Part shown: piece after piece, positions 1 to 6,147 of the stretch
How positions within the stretch are numbered: the stretch's first letter is position 1
How the letters are laid out: each line of letters begins with the position of its first letter
From: JBDSLU01 sp039916225
Lineage (GTDB): Bacteria; Acidobacteriota; Vicinamibacteria; Vicinamibacterales; Vicinamibacteraceae
NCBI GenBank assembly: GCA_039916225.1
Contig: JBDSLU010000101.1
Location: 1 to 13,515 of the forward strand
DNA: 13,515 nucleotides
Direction of reading: 5' to 3'
Made by a program: the position numbers and the translations under genes
The notes under the pieces: generated by a model
Told to the model about the DNA's origin: nothing
Databases searched by the model: none
The model's input: the letters and a program-made list of their open reading frames with translations, nothing else

Positions 1-45
1 GACCATCGCACCGGCGACGACACGGCCGTCGGCCGCCGGCCATGA
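1..45 (+). CDS. Possible 3' end of an upstream gene (partial)
   Basis: Frame 1 is open from the window edge and ends in TGA at 43-45, giving 14 residues (DHRTGDDTAVGRRP). Most codons end in G or C, as in the neighbouring genes. The stop overlaps the MerR start codon in an ATGA arrangement, the same coupling seen at 1178 and 11549, and this is the main reason to believe it. No function can be read from so short a tail. It could equally be non-coding leader DNA of the MerR gene. Confidence 0.35.
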   Translation, partial: DHRTGDDTAVGRRP

Positions 46-530
46 ACGCGGCGTCACCCGCCGGCGCCACCCTCGCGCCGCGGGAGGTCGCGCGCCAGTG
101 CGGGGTCAGCGCCGACACGCTGCGCCACTACGAGCGCAAGGGCCTGCTGCCGCGTCCGGCGCGCACCAGCAACGGCTACCGACGCTATCCGCCGGATACG
201 GTGGCCCGCGTCCTTCTGGTGCAGCGTGCGTTGGTCGTCGGTTTCACGCTCGACGAGCTCGGGCGCGTGCTGCGTCAACGCGACCGCGGCGAGCCGCCCT
301 GTGGGGGGGTCCGCGATCTCGTCGCGGCGCGGCTCGCCGACCTCGAAGCACGCCTCCGGCAGCTCACCGCCCTGAAGAAGGAGCTGCGACTGCTGCTGGC
401 GACCTGGGATCGCACGCTGGCGGCGACGCCGGCCGGACAACCGGCGCACCTGTTGCGGTCGCTCGTCGGCAACGCGGCGATCGCCGGCGCGGTCCGTCCG
501 GTGCCGGGTATCCGGCGAGCGCAGCGCTGA
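42..530 (+). CDS. MerR family transcriptional regulator
   Basis: A 162-residue one-component DNA-binding regulator. The N-terminal winged helix-turn-helix spans about residues 11-80, with the family signature RHYERKGLLPRP at 28-39 followed by NGYRRY at 44-49. A dimerisation helix follows at about 90-121. The layout resembles heavy-metal-responsive MerR proteins: C87 in EPPCGGVRDL sits where ZntR/CueR-type proteins have the first metal-site cysteine. The C-terminal cysteine cluster of metal sensors is absent (the only other Cys is C20, in the HTH), so metal sensing is doubtful and the effector is unknown. The ATG at 42 forms ATGA with a possible upstream stop. No divergent target promoter is visible in the 41 bases upstream. 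The XRE-cupin gene downstream has its own promoter starting 2 bases after this stop codon. Family assignment is firm; ligand is not. Confidence 0.9.
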   Translation: MNAASPAGATLAPREVARQCGVSADTLRHYERKGLLPRPARTSNGYRRYPPDTVARVLLVQRALVVGFTLDELGRVLRQRDRGEPPCGGVRDLVAARLADLEARLRQLTALKKELRLLLATWDRTLAATPAGQPAHLLRSLVGNAAIAGAVRPVPGIRRAQR

Positions 531-531
531 G

Positions 532-560
532 TTGTCGGCATCTCCACATGGAGATATGAT
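532..560 (+). promoter_or_regulatory. Sigma70-like promoter of the XRE-cupin/GNAT operon
   Basis: TTGTCG at 532-537 and TATGAT at 555-560 are separated by exactly 17 bases, a good match to a housekeeping promoter and notable in such GC-rich DNA. Transcription would start near 566-568, only about 5-7 bases before the ATG at 573, so the mRNA would be nearly leaderless. This fits the lack of a properly spaced Shine-Dalgarno. The -35 box starts directly after the MerR stop codon. Confidence 0.65.
540..555. promoter_or_regulatory. Operator-like palindrome 1 (ATCTCC-ACAT-GGAGAT)
   Basis: A perfect 6+6 base inverted repeat with a 4-base centre. It fills the promoter spacer and touches the first base of the -10 box. 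It shares the pattern ATCTCY-N4-RGAGAT with the palindrome at 559-574. A bound repressor here would block RNA polymerase. The obvious candidate ligand is the XRE-cupin protein encoded immediately downstream (inference). Confidence 0.6.
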
Positions 561-574
561 CTCTCATTAGAGAT
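559..574. promoter_or_regulatory. Operator-like palindrome 2 (ATCTCT-CATT-AGAGAT)
   Basis: A perfect 6+6 base inverted repeat centred 19 bases from palindrome 1, with the same half-site up to a compensated C/T to G/A change. It overlaps the end of the -10 box, the predicted transcription start and the first two bases of the ATG at 573. The paired half-site change keeps the symmetry, as expected of a protein-binding site. Confidence 0.6.
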
Positions 575-1181
575 GCCGGTCCGAGCTGTCCTCGCCAATC
601 CCGACCAGTCCGGTCAGCCGGACGCTGCCGAAATCGAACGCCGGATCGCCGCGCGTCTCGCCCAGCTCCGCACCGGGCGCGGCTGGTCGCTGGACGTCCT
701 GGCTGAATCGTCCGGCATCAGCCGGGCGACGTTGTCGCGCCTGGAGCGCGGTGAGCTCAGCCCGACCGCAGCGATGCTCGGCCGCCTGTGCACGACGTTC
801 GGCTGGACGCTGTCGCGCCTGATGGCCGAAGCCGAGACGCGCGCCGCCAGCGTCATTCCCGCGGCGCAGCAGACCATCTGGACCGATCCCGATACCGGCT
901 ACCAGCGGCGGATGCTGTCGCCGCCCGGCCCCGGCTTGCGCGGCGAACTGGTGGAGATCCGGATCCCGGCCGGCGCCTCCGTCGCCTATGACACGGCGCC
1001 GGTGCCGGGCCTCGAGCATCACCTGTGGCTGCTCGAGGGCGCGCTCACGTTGGCGGTCGACGGCACGTCGTTCCAGCTGCAGCCGGGCGACGTGCTGCGC
1101 TACCTGCTCACTGGTCCGTCGCGATTCACCGCGACCGGCCGGCGTCCAGCGCGATATGTGATCGGCATGGTGCACCCATGA
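573..1181 (+). CDS. XRE family transcriptional regulator with C-terminal cupin domain
   Basis: A 202-residue one-component regulator. Residues about 22-84 form an XRE/Cro-type helix-turn-helix, with core LAESSGISRATLSRLERGELSP at 43-64. Residues about 112-198 form a small cupin barrel containing PGLEHHLWLLEGALTLAVDG (145-164) and LQPGDVLRY (169-177). HTH-cupin proteins of this size usually sense a small molecule through the cupin and regulate adjacent metabolic or acetyltransferase genes (family knowledge). The ATG at 573 has no normal Shine-Dalgarno and lies just downstream of a promoter covered by two palindromes, so it is probably autoregulated from a leaderless or very short-leader mRNA. 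Its TGA overlaps the ATG of the GNAT gene, implying translational coupling. The effector is unknown. Confidence 0.92.
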   Translation: MPVRAVLANPDQSGQPDAAEIERRIAARLAQLRTGRGWSLDVLAESSGISRATLSRLERGELSPTAAMLGRLCTTFGWTLSRLMAEAETRAASVIPAAQQTIWTDPDTGYQRRMLSPPGPGLRGELVEIRIPAGASVAYDTAPVPGLEHHLWLLEGALTLAVDGTSFQLQPGDVLRYLLTGPSRFTATGRRPARYVIGMVHP

Positions 1182-1783
1182 GTGAGGGCATGACGGTCGC
1201 GAACGACGTGTCGATCGAGGAATGGCGTCCCGACCTCGCCGACGCCGCCGCCGTGGCTCGTGACGTCGACGACCTCGCCGGCGTGCTGCACGCGGTCGTC
1301 CACGGCGGCGCCGGCGTCAGCTTCGTGGTGCCCTTCTCGCGGGACGACGCCCGTGCCTTCTGGACGGGGTCCGTGTTGCCGCCGACGCGAGCGCGCCAGC
1401 GTCGGACGCTCGTCGCCCGTGCGGCCGGGCGCATCGTCGCGACGGTGCAGCTCGATCCGGCCTGGGCGCCGAACCAGCCGCACCGCGCTGAGGTGCTGAA
1501 GCTGCTCGTGCACCCGGACGCGCGGCGGCGCGGCATCGCGCGCCGGCTCATGGTCGCGCTCGAAGACCTGGCGGGCGCCAACGGCTGGAGTCTGCTGACG
1601 CTCGACACGTGGACCGGCCAGGCCGGCGAACAGCTGTATCGATCGCTCGGCTACACCGCGGTGGGCGCGATCCCGCGCTTCGCGCGCGGCTCGACGACCA
1701 TCGAGCTCGAGCCCGCCACGATCATGTACAAGGAGCTCGATCACGCTACGAGCGCAGCGAGACGACCGGATCGATGCGGGTAG
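1178..1783 (+). CDS. GNAT family N-acetyltransferase
   Basis: A 201-residue protein expected to transfer acetyl from acetyl-CoA to an amine. The acetyl-CoA binding motif is visible at about 108-125 (KLLVHPDARRRGIARRLM, with the RRxGxA pyrophosphate loop). The C-terminal GNAT motif LYRSLGYTAVG lies at 153-163. I chose the ATG at 1178 because it overlaps the XRE-cupin stop (ATGA); an in-frame ATG at 1190 is the alternative. The frame is open further upstream, to 1025, but that part lies inside the regulator gene. Pairing with an HTH-cupin regulator suggests the regulator controls this enzyme and may sense its substrate (inference). The last 12 codons overlap the convergent permease gene on the other strand. 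The substrate cannot be told from sequence. Confidence 0.9.
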   Translation: MSEGMTVANDVSIEEWRPDLADAAAVARDVDDLAGVLHAVVHGGAGVSFVVPFSRDDARAFWTGSVLPPTRARQRRTLVARAAGRIVATVQLDPAWAPNQPHRAEVLKLLVHPDARRRGIARRLMVALEDLAGANGWSLLTLDTWTGQAGEQLYRSLGYTAVGAIPRFARGSTTIELEPATIMYKELDHATSAARRPDRCG

Positions 1784-4163
1784 CCCGCCGGGCCGGCCCG
1801 TAGGCGGCGAGCACCGCGGCCGCCAGCAGCAGACCGACCGCGGCGCCCAGCACGAGCGGATCGTCGGCGGGCGCGCCCGGCATGGGCTCGAGCGCCAGGC
1901 GGGCCGCGGCGAGCGCACCGGCAACGCCGATCGCCGCGCCGATCGTCGCCAGCCCGAGGGCCTCGGCCAGCACCAGCCGGCGGATCGTCGATGGCGTCGC
2001 GCCGATCGCCACCCGAATCGCGATCTCGCGATCGCGCTGGCGCACCGACGCCGCCAGCACGGCGTACAGGCCAATCGCCGCCAGCAGCCCGGCCATGACG
2101 GCAAAGGCACCGGAGATGGTCGCGTGGAAGCGCGGCTGGGCCAGGGACCCGGCGACGATCGCGCCGAAGGTCGCGACGCGGAGCACTCGGATGCCCGGAT
2201 CCAGCGACTCGATCTGGCCTCGGATCAGCGGCGCCACCGACGCCGGTGCCGTGGCCGTTCGGATGGCGAGACGCTCGGCGGTATCGAGGAATTGCGCCGC
2301 CGGGACGAAGAGAGTGGGATGCGCCGTGGCCAGCTCGCGATAGCGGGTGCTAGCGGCGACACCGACGATCGTGAGCCACGGCTCGCCGGAGGCGGGTCCC
2401 CCGATCTTGAGTCGTCGTCCGACCGGATCGATGCCGGGCCAGGTACGGGTGGCCACGTCCTCGCTCACGATCGCCACGCGAATACTGCCGGTGCGATCGT
2501 CGGCGGTGAAGGCGCGGCCGTGGATGATCGGGACGCGCAGCGTCTCGAAGTGCCGCGGTCCGATCGCTTCGAAGTTGAGGGCGGGATTGGTGGCGGCGCG
2601 GTCGGCGTCCTGGCCGTCCGCGGTGAATTCCGGCACGTCCCAGTTCGCTTCGGCGTATGGCCAGGCGTTCACCGGCGTGGCCGCGACCACACCGGGCAGG
2701 GACACGACACGCGCGACGATGGCGTCGAGCACCTCCCCATGACGGGCCTGCTGCGCCGCGGCGCCGGAGAGCGACAGCTCGGCGAACAGCAGGCGGTCTT
2801 CGATCAGGCCGGTGTCCAGCATCCGCAGCTGGATCAGGCCGCGCACCAGGACACCGGCGGCTGCGACGACGGCGACCGCCAGCGCCACCTGGGCGATGAC
2901 CAGCAGACGCCGCCCCCGGGCCGACGCCGGGGTCCGCCGACTTCCGTGGGCGAGCGCGTCGACGATCGATCCGCGGCGGACGAACAGCACCGCCGGGAAC
3001 GACGCGATCACGGTCATGAGCAGCGGGAGCGCGACAACGAAGCCGGCGACGGTCGGGTCCATGCCGATCGCCTCGAGTCGCGGCACGCCCGTCGGCAGCA
3101 TGGCCACCAGCGCGCGGACGCTCCACCACGCAAGCGGCGTGGCGACGGCTGCGGCGGCGCCTCCCAGCATCAGTGTTTCAAGCACGACGTGCCGCGCCAG
3201 CCGAGACCAGCCGGCGCCCAGCGCCGCGTGGACCGCGAGCTCGCCACGTCGCTGCTCGGCCCGCATCAGCTGCAGATTGGCAACGTTGGCGCAGGCGATG
3301 GCCAGCACCAGCGCGACCGCCGCCAGCAGCGCCAGCAGCGGACGCCGGGCGTCGCCGACGATGGCATCTTCGAAACGCCGCACGTTCGCCACGGCACCGC
3401 GCGAGCCGCGGTCGGCCTCCCCCTCTTCCTCGAGGTGGCCGAGCAGTGCCTGCAGCGCCGACGTCGCTTCGGTGAGTGTCCGCCCTGGACGCAGGCGCGC
3501 CACAAGATCCACTTCACGGCGCGCCGCGTCCCCGAACGGACCGTCGGTCGGCACGGTGTGGGTGGCTCGCCACACCTCGACGCCGGCCGGATAGTCCAGG
3601 TCGAACGGCATCACGCCGACGATCGTGAAGCGCCGATTGCCGAGTGTGACTCGCCGGCCGAGCACCGAATGCGACGCCTGATATCGCGTCCGCCAGTAGC
3701 GGTGACCGAGGACGAGGACCGGCTCGGCGCCGTCGACATCGTCGGATGGCCCGAGGGCCCGTCCGAGCGCCGGCGTCACGCCGAGCACGGTGAAGAAGCG
3801 GCCGGTGACGACCGCACCGTTGACCGGCGTGCTGACGCCTCCGTCGACCAGGACCTCGCGCCCGACACCGTTGGCGTCCACGCCAGCGACGTCGCTGAAG
3901 AGATCGCGGTTCGCTGCGGCCCGTTCGATCGCACGATCGCCAAAGGGATCGTGGAGGAAGCCGGACGCCGGCAGGTCGCGCCACGCCACGATCAGCGCCT
4001 GCTGATCGCGAACCGGCAGCGGCCGCCCCAGCACGCTCCGCACCAGCGTGAAGACGAGGATGGCGGCGGCGGCGCCCGCCGCCAGGGTCAGGATCGCGGC
4101 GGTCGTGAAGGCCCGCGACCGCCACAACCCGCGCGCGACGTAGCGAAGGTCCTCGCGCAGCAT
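1746..4163 (-). CDS. ABC transporter permease, ADOP type (FtsX/MacB-like)
   Basis: An 805-residue inner-membrane protein. It starts with the typical ADOP/MacB N-terminus (LREDLRYVARGLWRSRAFT) and TM1 at about 19-42. A MacB-like periplasmic domain spans about 45-270, followed by an FtsX module with TMs near 275-297, 328-347 and 371-393. A second unit begins with a TM near 419-441, a second periplasmic domain (about 450-680), and TMs near 684-706, 730-755 and 769-788. FtsX signatures RRGELAVHAALGA and DREIAIRVAIGA mark the two halves. Such duplicated orphan permeases are abundant in Acidobacteriota and usually lack an adjacent ATPase, as here; MacB relatives drive efflux or mechanotransmission, but the substrate is unknown. 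The ATG at 4163 has no clear Shine-Dalgarno. Transcription may come from the promoter of the MEDS remnant 21 bases upstream. Confidence 0.93.
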   Translation of the reverse strand: MLREDLRYVARGLWRSRAFTTAAILTLAAGAAAAILVFTLVRSVLGRPLPVRDQQALIVAWRDLPASGFLHDPFGDRAIERAAANRDLFSDVAGVDANGVGREVLVDGGVSTPVNGAVVTGRFFTVLGVTPALGRALGPSDDVDGAEPVLVLGHRYWRTRYQASHSVLGRRVTLGNRRFTIVGVMPFDLDYPAGVEVWRATHTVPTDGPFGDAARREVDLVARLRPGRTLTEATSALQALLGHLEEEGEADRGSRGAVANVRRFEDAIVGDARRPLLALLAAVALVLAIACANVANLQLMRAEQRRGELAVHAALGAGWSRLARHVVLETLMLGGAAAAVATPLAWWSVRALVAMLPTGVPRLEAIGMDPTVAGFVVALPLLMTVIASFPAVLFVRRGSIVDALAHGSRRTPASARGRRLLVIAQVALAVAVVAAAGVLVRGLIQLRMLDTGLIEDRLLFAELSLSGAAAQQARHGEVLDAIVARVVSLPGVVAATPVNAWPYAEANWDVPEFTADGQDADRAATNPALNFEAIGPRHFETLRVPIIHGRAFTADDRTGSIRVAIVSEDVATRTWPGIDPVGRRLKIGGPASGEPWLTIVGVAASTRYRELATAHPTLFVPAAQFLDTAERLAIRTATAPASVAPLIRGQIESLDPGIRVLRVATFGAIVAGSLAQPRFHATISGAFAVMAGLLAAIGLYAVLAASVRQRDREIAIRVAIGATPSTIRRLVLAEALGLATIGAAIGVAGALAAARLALEPMPGAPADDPLVLGAAVGLLLAAAVLAAYGPARRATRIDPVVSLRS

Positions 4164-4184
4164 ACGGGTCGCCAGCCGGCGGGC

Positions 4185-4424
4185 TCAGTGCTGCCGGCCG
4201 TCGGCGATGGCCTCGGCCACGGGAACGTCCGCGTCCCGCAGCAGACGTCCGATCGCCGTCCAGTGCGCGGCGGTCGCCACCACCAGGAGCGAATCACCGG
4301 CCTGCCAGCCAGCCGTGAGGAACGCCGCGACCGTCCGCGCCAGTAACTCCGGGTCGTCGAAGAGCTGGGCGGTGTGCCCGAGCTCGACGGTCGGCGGCGC
4401 GGCCCGGAACTGCTCGGTGGGCAT
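4185..4424 (-). pseudogene. Truncated MEDS (DcmR-like sensory) domain protein
   Basis: This encodes 79 residues from the ATG at 4424 (frame open to 4454). The sequence GHTAQLFDDPELLARTVAAF followed by LTAGWQAGDSLLVVATAAHW is the N-terminal half of a MEDS domain, the sensory module named after methanogen/methylotroph DcmR and often fused to PAS and histidine kinase domains. The reading frame stops after ADGRQH, in the middle of the domain, where relatives continue with a conserved strand. No continuation was found in the 21 bases before the permease. A -10-like TATCTT (4437-4432 on this strand) lies 7 bases before the ATG at 4424, so the promoter seems intact and the mRNA leaderless. It is probably a remnant, although a short stable product cannot be excluded. 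Confidence 0.65.
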
Positions 4425-4431
4425 GGTGGCT

Positions 4432-4437
4432 AAGATA
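4432..4437 (-). promoter_or_regulatory. -10-like element before the MEDS remnant
   Basis: On the minus strand TATCTT is followed by 7 bases and then ATG at 4424, consistent with leaderless initiation. No convincing -35 element lies 17 bases upstream. It may also serve the permease gene, which starts 21 bases after the MEDS stop. Confidence 0.3.
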
Positions 4438-4479
4438 CGCGATCGGCCGCTCAAACGGGCGGTCCCCGGCTCCTCGAGT

Positions 4480-4946
4480 CTATCGTCGGCGGCGGGCCCG
4501 GAGTCGCACGACGGTTGCCATCAACTCGTTGAGATCGACCGGCTTGGACAGGTGGGCGTCGTAGCCGGCCTGCATCGACTTCGCCCGGTCCTCGGGCCGC
4601 GAATAGGTGGTCAGGGCCGCTGCCGGAACCTCGCCGCCGTCGGCCAGTCGCCGCGCTCGCACCGCCGCGATCAGCGCATACCCGTCCCGCTGCAGCATCT
4701 CGATGTCGCTCAGCAGCATGTCTGGAACGCCGGCGCGAAGCCGTGCTGCGCGAGCTCCGCGAAGCTCAGGCCGAACAAATGCTGGACGCGGGCGTTGGCG
4801 TAGACGCAGCGGCCGGCGGCGGCGGTGACGAAGACACCGGCTGGGAGCGCATCGCCGAGCGCCTCGATCGTCGATCCGCCACGACGCTCGCCCGTCAGGA
4901 CTCGCTCGAGGGAGGACGATCGCTGCCGGCGGCCATCAGTGTTCGG
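4480..4946 (-). pseudogene. Decayed hybrid sensor protein: PAS fragment joined out of frame to a receiver fragment
   Basis: Reading the minus strand from about 4946 to 4710, an open frame without a plausible start codon encodes LGDALPAGVFVTAAAGRCVY, then ANARVQHLFGLSFAEL, the start of a PAS domain. It runs into a stop at 4712-4710. A second frame shifted by one base (ATG at 4719, stop at 4480) encodes the last three quarters of a CheY-like receiver: PDMLLSDIEM with the phospho-acceptor Asp, AALTTYSRPEDRA with the switch Thr, and HLSKPVD with the conserved Lys. The first receiver strand and its acidic pair are missing, as is any histidine kinase core. The simplest reading is an internal deletion in a MEDS-PAS-kinase-receiver gene that removed the kinase. 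A 79-residue receiver piece could be translated from 4719 but would not fold normally. Confidence 0.7.
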
Positions 4947-5078
4947 AGTTTATCCGAGTGACGAACGCCCATGGGACACCCTGGCCATGCATCGCGCTGT
5001 CGCGGCAACGCATCGCTGTGTCGTGAACCGCCGAGTCGCTTGCGCGGTGACGGTATTCGTCTTGCAAAGGTGTGGCGC

Positions 5079-5951
5079 ATGTTCCACGGCCCATCACCGA
5101 CGCGAACCCGGCTCGCCGATCACATCCAACAGCTCGCGGCCTTCGCGCCGACCGCGTTCCCGGTGCTGAGCCTCTACCTGGATTTGGTACCGCACCAGCA
5201 CGACCACGAGCGCGACGTCGCGTTCGTCCGCGGCGCGTTGGCCGATCGGTTGGCCAGCCTGCATCCGCAGGCCCCCGAGCGCGCCAGCCTCGAGCGCGAC
5301 GCGGCGCGCATCGGATCGTGGCTGCGCGAGCGCCTGCCGTCGTCAGCGAGCGGTCTGGCCATCTTCGCGTGTTCCGGTGACGGATTCTTCGACGCGGTAC
5401 AGCTCGACGCGCCGATCGAGCGTCGCGCGCTCTTCGTCGGCTCGGTGCCGCATCTCTACCCGCTCGTGCGGCTCGAGGACGAGTATCCACGCTACGCCGC
5501 GGTGATGCTCGAAGCGCATCACGCGCGGATCTACGTGTTCGGCCTCGATACAACACCGCGCGAAGCGGCCATCGCCGGTCCGGCGCCACGCCATCGCGCC
5601 GTCGGCGGCTGGTCGCAGTCGCGTTTCCACCGCCGCGCCCAGAACCTGCACCTGCAGCAGCTCGACGACGTCGTCGAAAGCCTCGATCGCATCGTCAACG
5701 ACGAGGACCTGCGACGGATCGTGGTGACCGGCCACGACGGCGCCGTCCCCCGTCTGCGCGACCGGCTGCCGGCCCGGCTGTCGTCGAAGCTCGTCGACGT
5801 CATCCAGCTCGATCGCACGGCCGGCGAAGGTCGCATGCTTCACGCCACGCTCGAGGCGTTGCGCGCCCAGGACGAAGATGCCGGCCTCGGCCCGCTCGGC
5901 TGGATGGGTGACGTCGCGCGGACCAGGGTCCCGCTGGCCCACCGGCTGTAG
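5079..5951 (+). CDS. baeRF / Vms1-like bacterial release-factor-fold protein (short form)
   Basis: A 290-residue protein resembling bacterial archaeo-eukaryotic release factor relatives (baeRF family 10 / Vms1-Ankzf1-like), whose RNase H-fold domain carries a GxxQ-type loop proposed to hydrolyse peptidyl-tRNA. Residues 11-110 form the N-terminal domain (LSLYLDLVPHQHDHERDVAF at 30-49). Residues 132-255 match the RNase H-like domain, with AAVMLEAHHARIYVF followed by the key loop GGWSQSRFHRR at 176-186. Relatives normally continue into a third, L7Ae-like domain; here the protein ends soon after LHATLEALRAQ, so that domain is missing. I chose the ATG at 5079 because AAAGG (5066-5070) lies 8 bases upstream and homology begins nearby; the longer start at 4971 would add 36 low-complexity, Arg/Cys-rich residues. 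A ribosome-rescue role is inferred from the fold. Confidence 0.75.
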   Translation: MFHGPSPTRTRLADHIQQLAAFAPTAFPVLSLYLDLVPHQHDHERDVAFVRGALADRLASLHPQAPERASLERDAARIGSWLRERLPSSASGLAIFACSGDGFFDAVQLDAPIERRALFVGSVPHLYPLVRLEDEYPRYAAVMLEAHHARIYVFGLDTTPREAAIAGPAPRHRAVGGWSQSRFHRRAQNLHLQQLDDVVESLDRIVNDEDLRRIVVTGHDGAVPRLRDRLPARLSSKLVDVIQLDRTAGEGRMLHATLEALRAQDEDAGLGPLGWMGDVARTRVPLAHRL

Positions 5952-5966
5952 TGCTCGTCAACCGAC

Positions 5967-6021
5967 CCGGTCCGCCGCTCGATCGCGCCGCTGAGCACGC
6001 AAGACCGGAGCGGCGGTTCGG
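5967..6021. repeat. Inverted repeat downstream of the baeRF gene
   Basis: CCGCCGCTC at 5972-5980 is the perfect reverse complement of GAGCGGCGG at 6008-6016, and with two mismatches the arms extend to 14 bases (5967-5980 and 6008-6021). It begins 16 bases after the baeRF stop codon. It could act as a 3' stabilising or terminating hairpin, but no T-run follows it and the loop is 27 bases, so a classic intrinsic terminator is unlikely. Confidence 0.4.
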
Positions 6022-6085
6022 GCAAGCAGGTTGCAAAGGGTGGCGGCAGGAGCCGGCCACTCGCATCTCATCAGGCTAAGGCTGA

Positions 6086-6141
6086 GGCCCTGGGGGCGGA
6101 GGTCGGTGAGCGGCATTTGCCGATCCTGAGGACCCAGGGCC
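6086..6141 (+). promoter_or_regulatory. Possible mRNA stem masking the sigma factor ribosome-binding site
   Basis: GGCCCTGGG (6086-6094) and CCCAGGGCC (6133-6141) are perfect 9-base complements. The only well-spaced Shine-Dalgarno, AGGG at 6136-6139, lies inside the downstream arm 8 bases before the ATG at 6148. A small internal hairpin, CGGC-ATTT-GCCG at 6111-6122, sits in the loop. If the stem forms, translation of the sigma factor would be repressed until it opens. The stem is very GC-rich for a simple thermometer. This is an inference from base pairing only. Confidence 0.4.
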
Positions 6142-6147
6142 CGATAC

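Larger units (their letters stand above)
5952..6147. other. Intergenic leader with two long inverted repeats
   Basis: This 196-base gap has no credible ORF. It holds two separate inverted repeats, at 5967-6021 and 6086-6141, listed separately. I could not identify a convincing promoter for the sigma factor gene: TTGCAA at 6031 has no properly spaced -10 partner. Confidence 0.6.

Noticed and set aside
2124..4346. A 740-codon open frame on the + strand
   Set aside because: It lies antisense to the ADOP permease, whose domains are unmistakable. Its product is low-complexity and rich in Arg, Gly, His and Asp, as expected for the antisense frame of a GC-rich gene.
4971..5078. N-terminal extension of the baeRF gene from an ATG at 4971
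   Set aside because: The extra 36 residues are Arg/Cys-rich with no family resemblance, while the ATG at 5079 has AAAGG 8 bases upstream.
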